DNA of 18,130 bases, taken from positions 1 to 18,130 of the forward strand of contig JWZX01000791.1 of the NCBI GenBank assembly GCA_001275005.1. Direction: 5' to 3'. The notes under the pieces are model-generated. The model was not told the DNA's origin. It was given only the letters and a program-made list of their open reading frames with translations, and ran no database searches. The stretch is from Chrysochromulina tobinii (taxonomy: Eukaryota; Haptophyta; Prymnesiales; Chrysochromulinaceae). Positions 1-7,273 of this stretch are shown here, in pieces. Every line of letters begins with the position of its first letter. Within the stretch, counting starts at the first letter, position 1. A program made the position numbers and the translations under genes.

Positions 1-337
1 TGGCAAAAAGCGCACGGGCCTCGCGCGAACGCAGCCGCGACTAGCGTAAGAGACGAGGAGAGCCGGAACACGGCCTCGCGCCGCGCCGTCGCGGCCCTCA
101 GCCAGCCGACAACCGCCATCGCGCGCTGTCGCGGCGAAGCTCGAAACGGTTTGGCTCGTGCTAGACTTTTGGAAATGAATTTCCCAAAGTCGCCGCTCGT
201 GGCACGGTGTGCGACATCCCTGGCTTTTGTTAGAAAAAAACGGGTTCACACGAGTCAACGAAACGGTTGGCTGCGGCACGCGAGCGGTGGAGACGCGCGG
301 ACCGTCCGGACTGCCGGCTGGAGGTATCGTACGGGTC
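1..337. other. Upstream region, no confident gene
   Basis: This GC-rich stretch holds no gene I can support. Frame 1 is open from the first base to position 396, but the encoded residues are Arg/Ala-rich and unlike a recognisable domain, so it could be the tail of a gene to the left or chance openness in GC-rich DNA. The only clear structure is the left copy of an inverted dispersed repeat at 161-259. The promoter of the membrane-protein gene starting at 338 should lie here. Confidence 0.5.
161..259 (+). repeat. Left copy of dispersed MITE-like repeat
   Basis: The copy begins CTAGACTTT, contains AATGAATTTCCCAA and TGTGCGAC, and ends GGGTTCACACGAGTCAAC. The same blocks occur in the same order on the opposite strand at 2752-2875, with an extra block of about 30 bp there. 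It is AT-richer than its surroundings. This copy lacks the second CTAGAC terminus found in the right copy, so it may be truncated. A shared untranslated exon is an alternative, but the two copies have opposite orientations relative to the genes beside them. Confidence 0.7.
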
Positions 338-1099
338 ATGCCGACTCCACCGTCCACCGAGCGCGACGTAAGGGTGCAGCGCCTCATCGAGCTTGACGCC
401 ACCGACTTTTACAACCGACGCGCAAAGTGGGTTCTTGTTCCGGTGCTCGCGATGTACATCTTTCATTCGGTTTTCCTATCTCGCGGCCAGCGCTCCGACA
501 CGAGGAGCATCAGCGGTGAAGGCCTCGCAATGGATCTCGTCGCCCCACTGCCACTGCCCCTGCTGCACGCGCATTCATGCGGCGCGATCGTCCTCGTTCT
601 GCTTACGCTTCTTCAAAAGGAGACGGTGCCCGGCATGCTCCGCGCACCGACAAAGGACGGAAGCCGGCCACTTGGTCTCGCGACTTCGGGCGCGCGTTTG
701 CACCGCCGGCTCGGCTACGGCTGCCTGATGGCGCTCGCGGTGATGGATGCCGCGGGCTACGCCATGGGCCGCTACAGCGCCTTTGCCAATTTCGACACTT
801 TCTCGGTGCTCTTCGCCCTGCCGTTTGCCGCGTGGCTCGTCGCCATTCCGCTGACCGCGCGCTGCGGCTGGATGCGATCTCACCGGCTGGCGTCGAATAT
901 GCTCCTTAAAGGATGCATCGCGACCCCGCTCAGCCGGCTCGGGGGCGCACTGCTGCAGCACCGCGGCTGGCCGACGGCCGCGGGATATTACTCGGGTATC
1001 TTCGGCGTTGCGTCGGTCGTTGCGCTCTGGCAAGCCGCCGACCTCGTCTTGATGTGGAGGGAAGTGCGGAGGGAGCGTGGCGACTCCAAGGCGTTGTAG
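338..1099 (+). CDS. Six-helix membrane protein, DUF2306-like
   Basis: This encodes a 253-residue integral membrane protein of unknown function. Hydrophobic segments lie near residues 31-47, 76-93, 125-143, 154-172, 184-206 and 217-239. The first ATG in clean coding sequence is 338; an upstream in-frame opening to 209 adds non-hydrophobic, low-quality residues and overlaps a dispersed repeat, so I prefer 338. Histidines sit at helix edges: His77/His79 before helix 2, His122 in an HRRLG motif opening helix 3, and His182 in SHRLASNML before helix 5. This resembles DUF2306 and related quinone- or heme-binding four-helix proteins, where such histidines are conserved. Function beyond that is inference. 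It is followed 286 bp later by a glycosyltransferase gene on the same strand. It may be intronless. Confidence 0.7.
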   Translation: MPTPPSTERDVRVQRLIELDATDFYNRRAKWVLVPVLAMYIFHSVFLSRGQRSDTRSISGEGLAMDLVAPLPLPLLHAHSCGAIVLVLLTLLQKETVPGMLRAPTKDGSRPLGLATSGARLHRRLGYGCLMALAVMDAAGYAMGRYSAFANFDTFSVLFALPFAAWLVAIPLTARCGWMRSHRLASNMLLKGCIATPLSRLGGALLQHRGWPTAAGYYSGIFGVASVVALWQAADLVLMWREVRRERGDSKAL

Positions 1100-1219
1100 C
1101 GTCACCGCGCGCGAAATTGCGTTTTCGATTAGACTGTGTCCTCCAGCTCTCCCAATTGAGCTCTCCAAGATGTGTTTTGCAATTGGTGTTTTGAGATATG
1201 GGCATGAAAGGACCAAGTT

Positions 1220-1235
1220 GTACATGTACATGTAC
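1220..1235. promoter_or_regulatory. GTACATGTACATGTAC palindrome
   Basis: A 16-bp perfect palindrome lies in the gap between the membrane-protein gene and the glycosyltransferase gene, about 150 bp before the ATG at 1385. A shorter version (GTACATGTAC, 6019-6028) lies in the divergent promoter of the genes at 5960 and 6163. Position suggests a protein-binding promoter element, but this is inference from two occurrences. Confidence 0.35.
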
Positions 1236-1384
1236 TTACGCGACTTAAATATTGAAATCGGCGGTAAAGTTTAAGTTTGACTGGGAATTTCTCAACAACA
1301 CCTGTTCACACAATCGCTCCCGGGTCGGCTCGCGTGGGGCAACGCCGAGCTGGGGCCCTTGGCCGGACGTTGGATACGAGGACG

Positions 1385-2482
1385 ATGGGGTGTTCAAAGA
1401 GGTGCGCGCTCCTTTTGGCCGTCTTCGATGTGGGCCGCGGCCAGCAGGAGGCTGGCGTAGTCGGCCTCGTCGATGCCTTCGTCGCCTCGCCCGCACGGCG
1501 CTACACGAACGATAGGGCCGCCCAACTGGTCCGGCTGGGATTTGCGCCGAGGCGCGTCGCCCCGGTCTATCTTTCGGCGGAGGAGCACCTGCGCAGGGGC
1601 TGTAAGCTCACTGCGAAGCAAGCGGGCGTCTTCGCCGTGCATGTGCACATGTGGAAGACGGTGAGCGAGCTCCTCAGACGGCCCGACGCAAAGGCGCTGC
1701 TGCTCGAGGACGACTGGTCGATAGGCGCGCAGAATGAGAGCGACGTGGCGGCCGAGCTCCGTCGTATCGAGCTCCGGGACGACGACTGGCAGCTCATAGG
1801 CCACTGCCACGGCACCTCTTGCACCACCGCCTACTACCTGAGCCAGCATGCTGCTCAGCAGCTCTCGGACGCGCAGATCGACCCCTGCGAGGTGGGCGAC
1901 TGCCCCGTGGACTGGTTCCTCGAGACGCTGGCGAGCGCGGGCCTCCTCCGCACGTACGTGACGCCGCGCCAGGCGCCCTTCGGCCGGCTCCTGAACGGGA
2001 CCGTCGATTGGAGTCAAGATGGGCTGTTCCAACAAGATCAGCACCAGTTTGCAGTCGAGGAGGACTTGCCTAATAAGGAGGGATCTCCGGTGAGGAGATC
2101 GGCAGCAGTCCCATCGCCAGCTGCCGAGCCCCATCCCTCTTCAGTGACGCACCATCCAGCGCACCATCTTGTCCGCCATCCACTGCCCCCGCCCCCTACC
2201 CCGCCGCCGCTCGAGGCGCCGGGCTTGCCTAATCAGGACTCGTGCGCCGACTCCGACACCCCGCCTGCTGCTCGTGCTCAGCATGCAAGTGCTCACTACG
2301 GCGCCACCTCCCGCCACCCAAGCCGCCGCCGTCTCCCTCCGCCGAGGCCCCCGCCAGCATTGAGCACAATCCCTCCGCCGCTCCCTCCGCCGAGTACACG
2401 TGTCTACCAGAGCTGTGAATGCATGCTTCGACGGCTCCGCCTCTTTGAGCACACTAGGCAGAAGAGCGCAAATGCATGCTGA
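1385..2482 (+). CDS. GT25-type glycosyltransferase-like protein
   Basis: This is probably a Golgi/ER-lumen sugar transferase of the GT25 (LPS/collagen glycosyltransferase) fold. From the ATG at 1385, residues 4-15 form a short hydrophobic N-terminus that could be a signal or anchor. An ARRYTNDRAAQL...RRVAPV stretch (about 37-60) matches the usual start of the fold. Residues 73-92 match the family's region before the acidic motif, LLLEDD (105-110) is the acidic nucleotide-sugar/metal motif, TTAYYLSQHAAQQL (147-160) matches the aYliS..gA..L block, and CPVDWFLE (173-180) the VD block. An in-frame ATG at 1277 would add 36 residues. From about residue 230 the chain turns into Pro/Ser/His-rich low complexity to residue 365, so that part may be an intron, a UTR or a disordered tail. 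Confidence 0.65.
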   Translation: MGCSKRCALLLAVFDVGRGQQEAGVVGLVDAFVASPARRYTNDRAAQLVRLGFAPRRVAPVYLSAEEHLRRGCKLTAKQAGVFAVHVHMWKTVSELLRRPDAKALLLEDDWSIGAQNESDVAAELRRIELRDDDWQLIGHCHGTSCTTAYYLSQHAAQQLSDAQIDPCEVGDCPVDWFLETLASAGLLRTYVTPRQAPFGRLLNGTVDWSQDGLFQQDQHQFAVEEDLPNKEGSPVRRSAAVPSPAAEPHPSSVTHHPAHHLVRHPLPPPPTPPPLEAPGLPNQDSCADSDTPPAARAQHASAHYGATSRHPSRRRLPPPRPPPALSTIPPPLPPPSTRVYQSCECMLRRLRLFEHTRQKSANAC

Positions 2483-2936
2483 TCGGAGGTTGCACAGGCT
2501 ACGGTGCTGGCTCATCGTCATCCGCCTTTCAGCCCTCACGTTGACATCCAGGGACAGCGCTGCGTGCGCGGATGCGCTCATTCTGAAGCGCTCAGCCGCT
2601 CACACTGTTTACAATTCAGGTAGGATACGTAGGATGTTGAACTTTGAAGACACAAAACATTGTAGGCATGGTACGGCTCGATTCAAAGAAGAGCGAGAGG
2701 AGGATCTTTCTTCTTTGGAGGATACTAGACTAAAAATTCCTTCATGAGGAAGTTGACTCGTGTGAACCCTTTTTTTTACACGAAAAGCCAGGTCGTCGCA
2801 CATCGTGCATTCCCAAAGCCGCTTCGTTCGGCGCTCGCGTTTTCGTTGGGAAATTCATTTTCCCCGAAAGTCTAGTCGTCGTGCCGACCAATCACTAGTG
2901 TCCAGTGACCAATCAGGAACTCCAGGAAGTGCCTCC
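2483..2936. other. Intergenic region with dispersed repeat
   Basis: No coding sequence is supported here. The left part has no recognisable structure. The right part holds the MITE-like element at 2724-2876, which ends 60 bp before the ATG of the Skp1/F-box/LRR gene and therefore probably lies in that gene's promoter or 5' leader. Confidence 0.55.
2724..2876 (-). repeat. MITE-like element, right copy, ACTAGACT termini
   Basis: A 153-bp element begins ACTAGACT (2724-2731) and ends with its reverse complement AGTCTAGT (2869-2876). Its segment 2752-2875 is an inverted copy of 161-259, sharing GTTGACTCGTGTGAACCC, the poly-T run, the AAAAGCCAGG block, GTCGCACATCGTGC and GGGAAATTCATTT. Short terminal inverted repeats, small size and no coding capacity fit a non-autonomous DNA transposon. 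No target-site duplication is obvious at the borders. Confidence 0.6.
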
Positions 2937-4703
2937 ATGAAGCGTCGTCGGGATGGCGACGTCGGAGGTGGCGATGACATCGGCGGCGACGGCGTCAACG
3001 GCGATGTGAGGGTGCGAAGCGCCGAGGGCGAGGAGGTCCCGTGGTCCCGTTTGGCCGCGGCGCGATCGGCGGCGCTCGCCAACTGGGTGAGCGACACGGG
3101 CGGAGCCGAGGGGGCGTTCGCCACTCTGGTGCCTGCGGCTGCGCTCCGCGCGCTCGCGCGCGTCGCCGAGGGCGGTGCGGAGGATGGCAGGGCGCTGGAG
3201 GGGTGCTCGCTCGCGCAGCTCGCGCAGCTGTTGTACGGCGCGCACTTTCTCGACGTGGACGTCGAGCTTCTCCGACTCCTCTCCCGTTCCCTGTGCACCG
3301 GCCACCTCGCCAGCAAGAGTGGCGCGGAGCTCGGGCGGCTGCTGGGCGTCGTGAGCGACTTCCCCACCGAGGCGGAGCGGCAGGCGGCGACGGAGGAGCC
3401 GCTCTACACGCAAGACGCTCAGCACGACGCCACTGCACTGCGAGCGGCCGACGCACCCGCACCGCCAGCGCCAGTGTGCTGGCTCTCGACGCAGCTCGTC
3501 AACGAGGACGCCCTCGAGGACGCCCTCGCAGACGCTGACGTGCCGACGCTGTGTGCGCTCAAGGGCGTGAGCCTCGCGTGGCGTGCGCGGGCGCGGCGCG
3601 TCCTGTGCGCGCGGCTGTGCGCACGCGTCGGCCTGCCGCTCACGAGCAACCTCGCTAAGGTGACTGAGCTCGACCTCTCGGGCAGCCGCGCCGCCGGTCG
3701 CCTCATCGGCGACGCGGTCGACGCGTCGCGCTGGCTGCCCAACCTGGCAAAGGTGACGGGGCAGGGTGGCTTCGAGGTGGACGTGGCCGCGCTGAGGCGC
3801 GTGGCGTCATCGGATGTATCGGAAGAATATGAAGATGGTACGCAACCGTATCCGATGGCAGGGGTGCGCGCATGCATCCGCGGCGAGGGCGAGGCGCCGA
3901 TGGAGGTGCTGCTCGCGGCGTGCGCTCTGCGCGATGGCGAGGCGCACGTGCCGGCGAACGCGTTCCGCGACGACACGTCCATGACGTCGATCCAGCTGCC
4001 CGCCGGCCTCATGAGCATCGGTGAGAGCGCCTTCTATGAGTGCTCCTCGTTGACATCGATGGAGCTGCCCGCCGGCCTCACGAGCATCGGCGGGGGCGCC
4101 TTCTTTGGCTGCTCCTCGATGACTTCGATCGAGCTGCCCGCCGGCCTCACGAGCCTCGGTGGGGGCGCCTTCTGTGGCTGCTCCTCATTGACGTCGATCG
4201 AGCTGCCTGCCGGCCTCACGAGCATTGGTGAGTACGCCTTCGATGGCTGCTCCTCGATGACGTCGATCGAGCTGCCCGCCGGCCTCACGAGCCTCGGTGG
4301 GGGCGCCTTCTATGAGTGCTCCTCATTGACGTCGATCCAGCTGCCCGCCGGCCTCACGAGCATTGGTGAGTACGCCTTTGCTTACTGCTCCTCGATGACG
4401 TCGATCGAGCTGCCCGCTGGCCTCACGAGCATCGGTGAGAGCGCCTTCTTTCGCTGCTCCTCGATGACGTCGATCGAGCTGCCTGCCGGCCTCACGAGCA
4501 TCTGTGAGTGCGCCTTTCAGGGCTGCTCCTCAATGACGTCGATCGAGCTGCCCGCCAGCCTCACGAGCATCGGTAAGGGGGCCTTCCGTGGCTGCTCCTC
4601 GTTGATGTTGATCAAGCTGCCCGCTGGCTTCTATGACAGCATTCTCGAATCTGCTGCAGTGCCTCCCAGTGCCATCCTATGCTTTGCACCAAAAGTTGGT
4701 TGA
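2937..4703 (+). CDS. Skp1-like / F-box-like / BspA-type LRR fusion protein
   Basis: This 588-residue protein combines what are normally two SCF ubiquitin-ligase subunits. Residues 22-158 follow Skp1: a VRSAEGEEVP opening like Skp1's SxDGexfev, a Leu-rich middle, then LAQLLYGAHFLDV (95-107), the ASKSGAELGRLLGV stretch (125-138) and SDFPTEAE (140-147), matching Skp1's YLDI, KTPEEI and NDFTxEE blocks. Residues 188-232 (NEDALEDAL...VSLAWRARAR) resemble an F-box. Residues 347-569 are nine complete 23-residue BspA-type LRRs (key residues L-P-x-x-L-x-x-I-G-x-x-A-F-x-x-C) plus a partial tenth and a cap. The start at 2937 precedes MKRRRDGD; an upstream in-frame opening overlaps a transposon-like repeat. 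Expected role: a nuclear or cytosolic substrate receptor that docks on cullin through its own Skp1 part. The LRRs are certain, Skp1 probable, the F-box tentative. Confidence 0.75.
   Translation: MKRRRDGDVGGGDDIGGDGVNGDVRVRSAEGEEVPWSRLAAARSAALANWVSDTGGAEGAFATLVPAAALRALARVAEGGAEDGRALEGCSLAQLAQLLYGAHFLDVDVELLRLLSRSLCTGHLASKSGAELGRLLGVVSDFPTEAERQAATEEPLYTQDAQHDATALRAADAPAPPAPVCWLSTQLVNEDALEDALADADVPTLCALKGVSLAWRARARRVLCARLCARVGLPLTSNLAKVTELDLSGSRAAGRLIGDAVDASRWLPNLAKVTGQGGFEVDVAALRRVASSDVSEEYEDGTQPYPMAGVRACIRGEGEAPMEVLLAACALRDGEAHVPANAFRDDTSMTSIQLPAGLMSIGESAFYECSSLTSMELPAGLTSIGGGAFFGCSSMTSIELPAGLTSLGGGAFCGCSSLTSIELPAGLTSIGEYAFDGCSSMTSIELPAGLTSLGGGAFYECSSLTSIQLPAGLTSIGEYAFAYCSSMTSIELPAGLTSIGESAFFRCSSMTSIELPAGLTSICECAFQGCSSMTSIELPASLTSIGKGAFRGCSSLMLIKLPAGFYDSILESAAVPPSAILCFAPKVG
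3975..4640 (+). repeat. 69-bp tandem LRR-coding repeats
   Basis: About nine and a half head-to-tail 69-bp units each encode one 23-residue BspA-type LRR. Neighbouring units are very similar at the DNA level, indicating recent unequal exchange or homogenisation. Units alternate between a SIGE-type and a SLGG-type centre, hinting at expansion by two-unit blocks. Several units carry ATCGGTGAG or ATCGGTAAG, which resemble 5' splice sites. Confidence 0.9.
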
Positions 4704-5138
4704 GCTGCTGCCGGCCTCACGAGCATCGTTAGGAGCGCCTTCTGGGGCTGCTCCTCGATAACGTCGATCGCACTGCCCGCCGGCCTCACGAGCATCGTTG
4801 GGTGGGCCTTCTATGAGTGCTCCTCTTTGACGTCGATCCCGCTGCCTGCCAGCCTCACTAGCCTCAATTCCGAGTTCGTCTTCCATGGCTGCTCCTCGAT
4901 GACGTCGATCGAGCTGCCAGCCGGCCTCACGAGCCTCGGTGATGACGCCTTCAAGGGCTGCTCCTCGTTGACGTCCATCGAGCTGCCTGCGAGCTCCGAT
5001 GACAGCACTCTAAGGTCCGCTGGAGTGCCTCCCAGCCCCATCCGTCGCTTTGCACTCGACTTGCTTCTGCCATCGAACACAAGGTCATGTGGAGTGACCC
5101 TTAAGCGCACATCGCACATGCTGGCGGCTACAGAGTAA
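4704..5138 (+). pseudogene. Duplicated LRR tail after in-frame stop
   Basis: Immediately after the TGA at 4701-4703, LRR-coding sequence resumes in the same frame with four more units and a second copy of the C-terminal cap: VPPSPIRRFA here against VPPSAILCFA before the stop. It then continues to a TAA at 5136-5138. The TGA lies on the duplication junction: the copied unit begins at GAGCTGC (4702 onward), and one base fewer inside the first unit restores the frame. It has no convincing start of its own. It is either a non-coding remnant, a read-through extension, or an alternative 3' end used through splicing. Confidence 0.6.
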
Positions 5139-5531
5139 ACATGCGGGCCTCGCACAGGGCTGGTAGGACGATTGTATGTGCTGTGGTGCTGAACTGTATT
5201 CCATCTGTATATGACGGTGCTTCTACTACACCCGGTACTACCTCTGGTCGATATAAAATCACGCGCCTTTTAGCTCGACCTTTTAGCCGCTCGACCGCGC
5301 CAGGGCCCCCGCCGGGGCCCCGGGTGTGCTGGGCGCAATTGGCTGGGCGGTCGTGCTGGCCGAGGGGTTCGACACACCGCGTCCGCTCTCGAGCCCGATT
5401 CATTTCGTTCTGTCACCAGAATACCTGACGACGTCCCCGAGCTCACGTCGATTCGGCCGAACCAAAAGCGTTGGAACCATCGTCGGGCCCGCGCGGCAGG
5501 CTGGATAGGCCGCTGCGCGGAGACAGCGAGG
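5139..5531. other. Intergenic region, no confident gene
   Basis: I see no supported gene. The stretch holds a TATA-like ATATAAAAT (5251-5259), an imperfect tandem of CCTTTTAG(C)..CTCGA units around 5266-5295, and a GC hairpin (GGGCCCC 5303-5309, loop CGCC, GGGGCCC 5314-5320). An open stretch at 5326-5508 on the plus strand starts with a hydrophobic segment but matches nothing I know. Confidence 0.5.
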
Positions 5532-5960
5532 CTATGTCTCCTCATCCACCGCCAGCCGCTCGCGCTCGCTCCGAGGCGAGTGCGCTTGAAATAGCACTTC
5601 GCTGAGGGAGTCGTTCAAGAGGCCCTCTCGCATGACACACGCCGCCCGGCAGGCCGCGAAACTCCAAAAGCACGCGCCGACGACGAGGTAGGTGATGAAG
5701 GTAGGCGGCAGCAGGTGGGGCGCCGAGACAAGTACGTAGACGTAGTTGAGCGCCACGCCCCACGAGGAGCCCACGCAGAGACAACGCAGGCAGCTGACCG
5801 TGCGCTGGTTGCGGTACCGGTGCGGTACCCAGCCCGGCTGAGTCAGTTTGAAGGCGTCCACGTGTGCAATTAGGGCGACGGCGAAGCTGATCACCCCCAA
5901 ATCCAGAGCGCCATGGCAAGCCTTCTCGACCGCCCAGAGCCAGAAGAAGAGCGCCACCAT
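5532..5960 (-). CDS. Small multi-pass membrane protein, unknown function
   Basis: This is a 142-residue hydrophobic protein I do not recognise. Likely membrane segments are near residues 1-12, 18-34, 62-79 and 84-106, with a charged C-terminal tail rich in Glu, Arg and Ser. It has several aromatic residues and an unusual number of cysteines (Cys57, 60, 62, 97, 104, 108). The ATG at 5960 opens the frame with a hydrophobic segment already in progress. The frame stays open upstream for about 15 codons to a TAA, with hydrophobic codons just before the ATG, so a 5' exon could exist. It is head-to-head with the gene at 6163, 202 bp apart. Confidence 0.55.
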   Translation of the reverse strand: MVALFFWLWAVEKACHGALDLGVISFAVALIAHVDAFKLTQPGWVPHRYRNQRTVSCLRCLCVGSSWGVALNYVYVLVSAPHLLPPTFITYLVVGACFWSFAACRAACVMREGLLNDSLSEVLFQAHSPRSERERLAVDEET

Positions 5961-6162
5961 GCCACAGGCGGGATGTGGTGTGATGAAGAAATTTACAAAT
6001 TCAAGTTACAATAGTACTGTACATGTACGTGTATTTCTGTTCAGATGATTGCTCAGAGTTCCGCAGTTCGGCGAAGCAGGGTATTGCACCTTCTAAGTGC
6101 GTTTCGTCAACCGTGCCCCACTTTGAGACGAACGTGGAGATTTCTCGGACTACCAGACACCC
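5961..6162. promoter_or_regulatory. Divergent promoter region
   Basis: These 202 bp separate two start codons pointing away from each other (5960 minus, 6163 plus). The left half is AT-richer than the surroundings and contains TGTACATGTACGTGTA (6018-6033), related to the palindrome at 1220-1235. A shared bidirectional promoter is inferred. Confidence 0.45.
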
Positions 6163-6552
6163 ATGCTCCGCGCACTTCTCGTTGCTCTTTTCGCCCTCGC
6201 CGCGGGCGCCTTTTTCGCTCCGATGGCGGCGCCGCGCGCCGCTATCGAGGCCCGCTCTGTCAAGATCCAGATGGACATTGCCTTCAACTTCAACGACGAG
6301 GCGCTCGATAACCCCGCCAGTAGGAGAAAGGCGGCTGAACGCACAGCCTCTCATCTCCTTGCTGCTCTCCTGCGTCCTGCACCCACGCTGATCGGTCGCC
6401 GAGCCCGACTCCCGTGTATGGACAGTCGCCGAGGACAAGCATGCGCAGCCGGCGCGCAAGTGCGCTTCGTGCTTTGGGTGATCCGGAGACACCCGCTGCC
6501 CCGTGGGCGGCATCTAAACGTGCCGTTCGACACACCCGAGTCGGGCGAATGA
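6163..6552 (+). CDS. Putative plastid-targeted protein, first exon plus uncertain tail
   Basis: The open frame gives 129 residues, but only the first 50 or so look like a real protein. Residues 1-16 are a hydrophobic signal peptide (MLRALLVALFALAAGA) followed by FFAPMAAPRAA. A Phe at the start of the second part, then a basic and Ala-rich stretch, is typical of bipartite plastid presequences in algae with secondary red plastids (ASAFAP-type motif). The sequence to about residue 52 (KIQMDIAFNFNDEALDNP) has an ordered, acidic character and may be the start of the mature protein. After about position 6320 the composition becomes random-looking, so an intron probably begins near there. No convincing donor was identified. 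Product unknown. Confidence 0.45.
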   Translation: MLRALLVALFALAAGAFFAPMAAPRAAIEARSVKIQMDIAFNFNDEALDNPASRRKAAERTASHLLAALLRPAPTLIGRRARLPCMDSRRGQACAAGAQVRFVLWVIRRHPLPRGRHLNVPFDTPESGE

Positions 6553-7273
6553 CTTCGCCACGCAAAATAATTCGAGTGGTGAATGAGAAGCCTGACGCCA
6601 ACGCCTTGTACCGCACAGGACCGTAGAGCGCTCTCTCTCTCCTTGCAACCAGCATGTATCGACATTGCCCTGTCCTGGATCTTCAGGCCGTCCTTATGGG
6701 CCAGTGCCCAGGAGCTCCCAGGTCCGGCCTGCTCATGTCGGATCGGTTTGGTTTTATATATTGGTGCAAGTAGCGAAAACTTCGCGTGCGCGTGTTCAAA
6801 CACGCAGGATGGTGGCTGCGGATTCCGGCAGGCGCCCCCCGGTTAGAGCGCCCCCCGGTTAGAGCGTTTTGTTAGGCGCCCCGACGGTATCCCGACTGTG
6901 TGCGCCGGGGCACTATACATGGCGCGGCACCTGCACGCCTTTATACGAGTCATATTCGAGACGAGCACACTGTAAACGAGCTGACGAAGGATGGCACGAT
7001 ACAACCGTCGTACATATTTCGTATGATCCATGAGTGAGATGCGAACATGCGATCTGGACCCGCGCGCGCACAGCGCATACACACGACGCGCACAGTAAGC
7101 GCACAGCACACGCACACACCCTACTGGTCGCGCTGCAGCTGCAGTGCAATGGGCGAGGGGCACGTCCTGCGCGACACGCATGGCGACTCGGGTCCATATC
7201 GCATCGGCGATCGGCCCGGCCAACGCCCATTGCCAACGCACCGCCCTGACCGCAGCTCAAAGTAAGAGATTGA
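6553..7273. other. Intergenic or intronic region, no confident gene
   Basis: No gene is supported. A short protein-like stretch ending in a TAG near 6624-6626 (reading KIIRVVNEKPDANALYRTGP) could be a final exon of the gene starting at 6163, but no matching splice pair was established. Other structure: a TATATA element near 6753, an exact 16-bp tandem duplication at 6832-6863, and a CA-rich stretch around 7066-7120. Open frames on the minus strand here look like composition effects. Confidence 0.45.
6832..6863 (+). repeat. 16-bp exact tandem duplication
   Basis: GCGCCCCCCGGTTAGA occurs twice head to tail (6832-6847 and 6848-6863), followed by a related GCG..TTGTTAGGCGCCCC. It is non-coding as far as can be seen. 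Confidence 0.85.

Noticed and set aside
575-1231. 218-residue minus-strand open frame
   Set aside because: It lies antisense to the six-helix membrane protein, is Arg/Glu/Ala-rich without a domain, and is typical of GC-rich shadow frames.
1299-1320. GGAATTTCT and TTCACACA words as another element copy
   Set aside because: Too short and missing the diagnostic CTAGACTTT end and the CCTGGCTTTT block.
1394-2134. 246-residue minus-strand open frame
   Set aside because: It is antisense to the glycosyltransferase, whose conserved LEDD and VDW blocks show the plus strand is coding.
3975-5000. Regular repeats considered as a CRISPR array
   Set aside because: Units are contiguous and coding with no unique spacers; they are leucine-rich repeats in a eukaryotic gene.
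5303-5320. GC hairpin as a bacterial-type terminator
   Set aside because: The genome is eukaryotic and no U-tract follows; a 7-bp GC stem is expected by chance in this composition.
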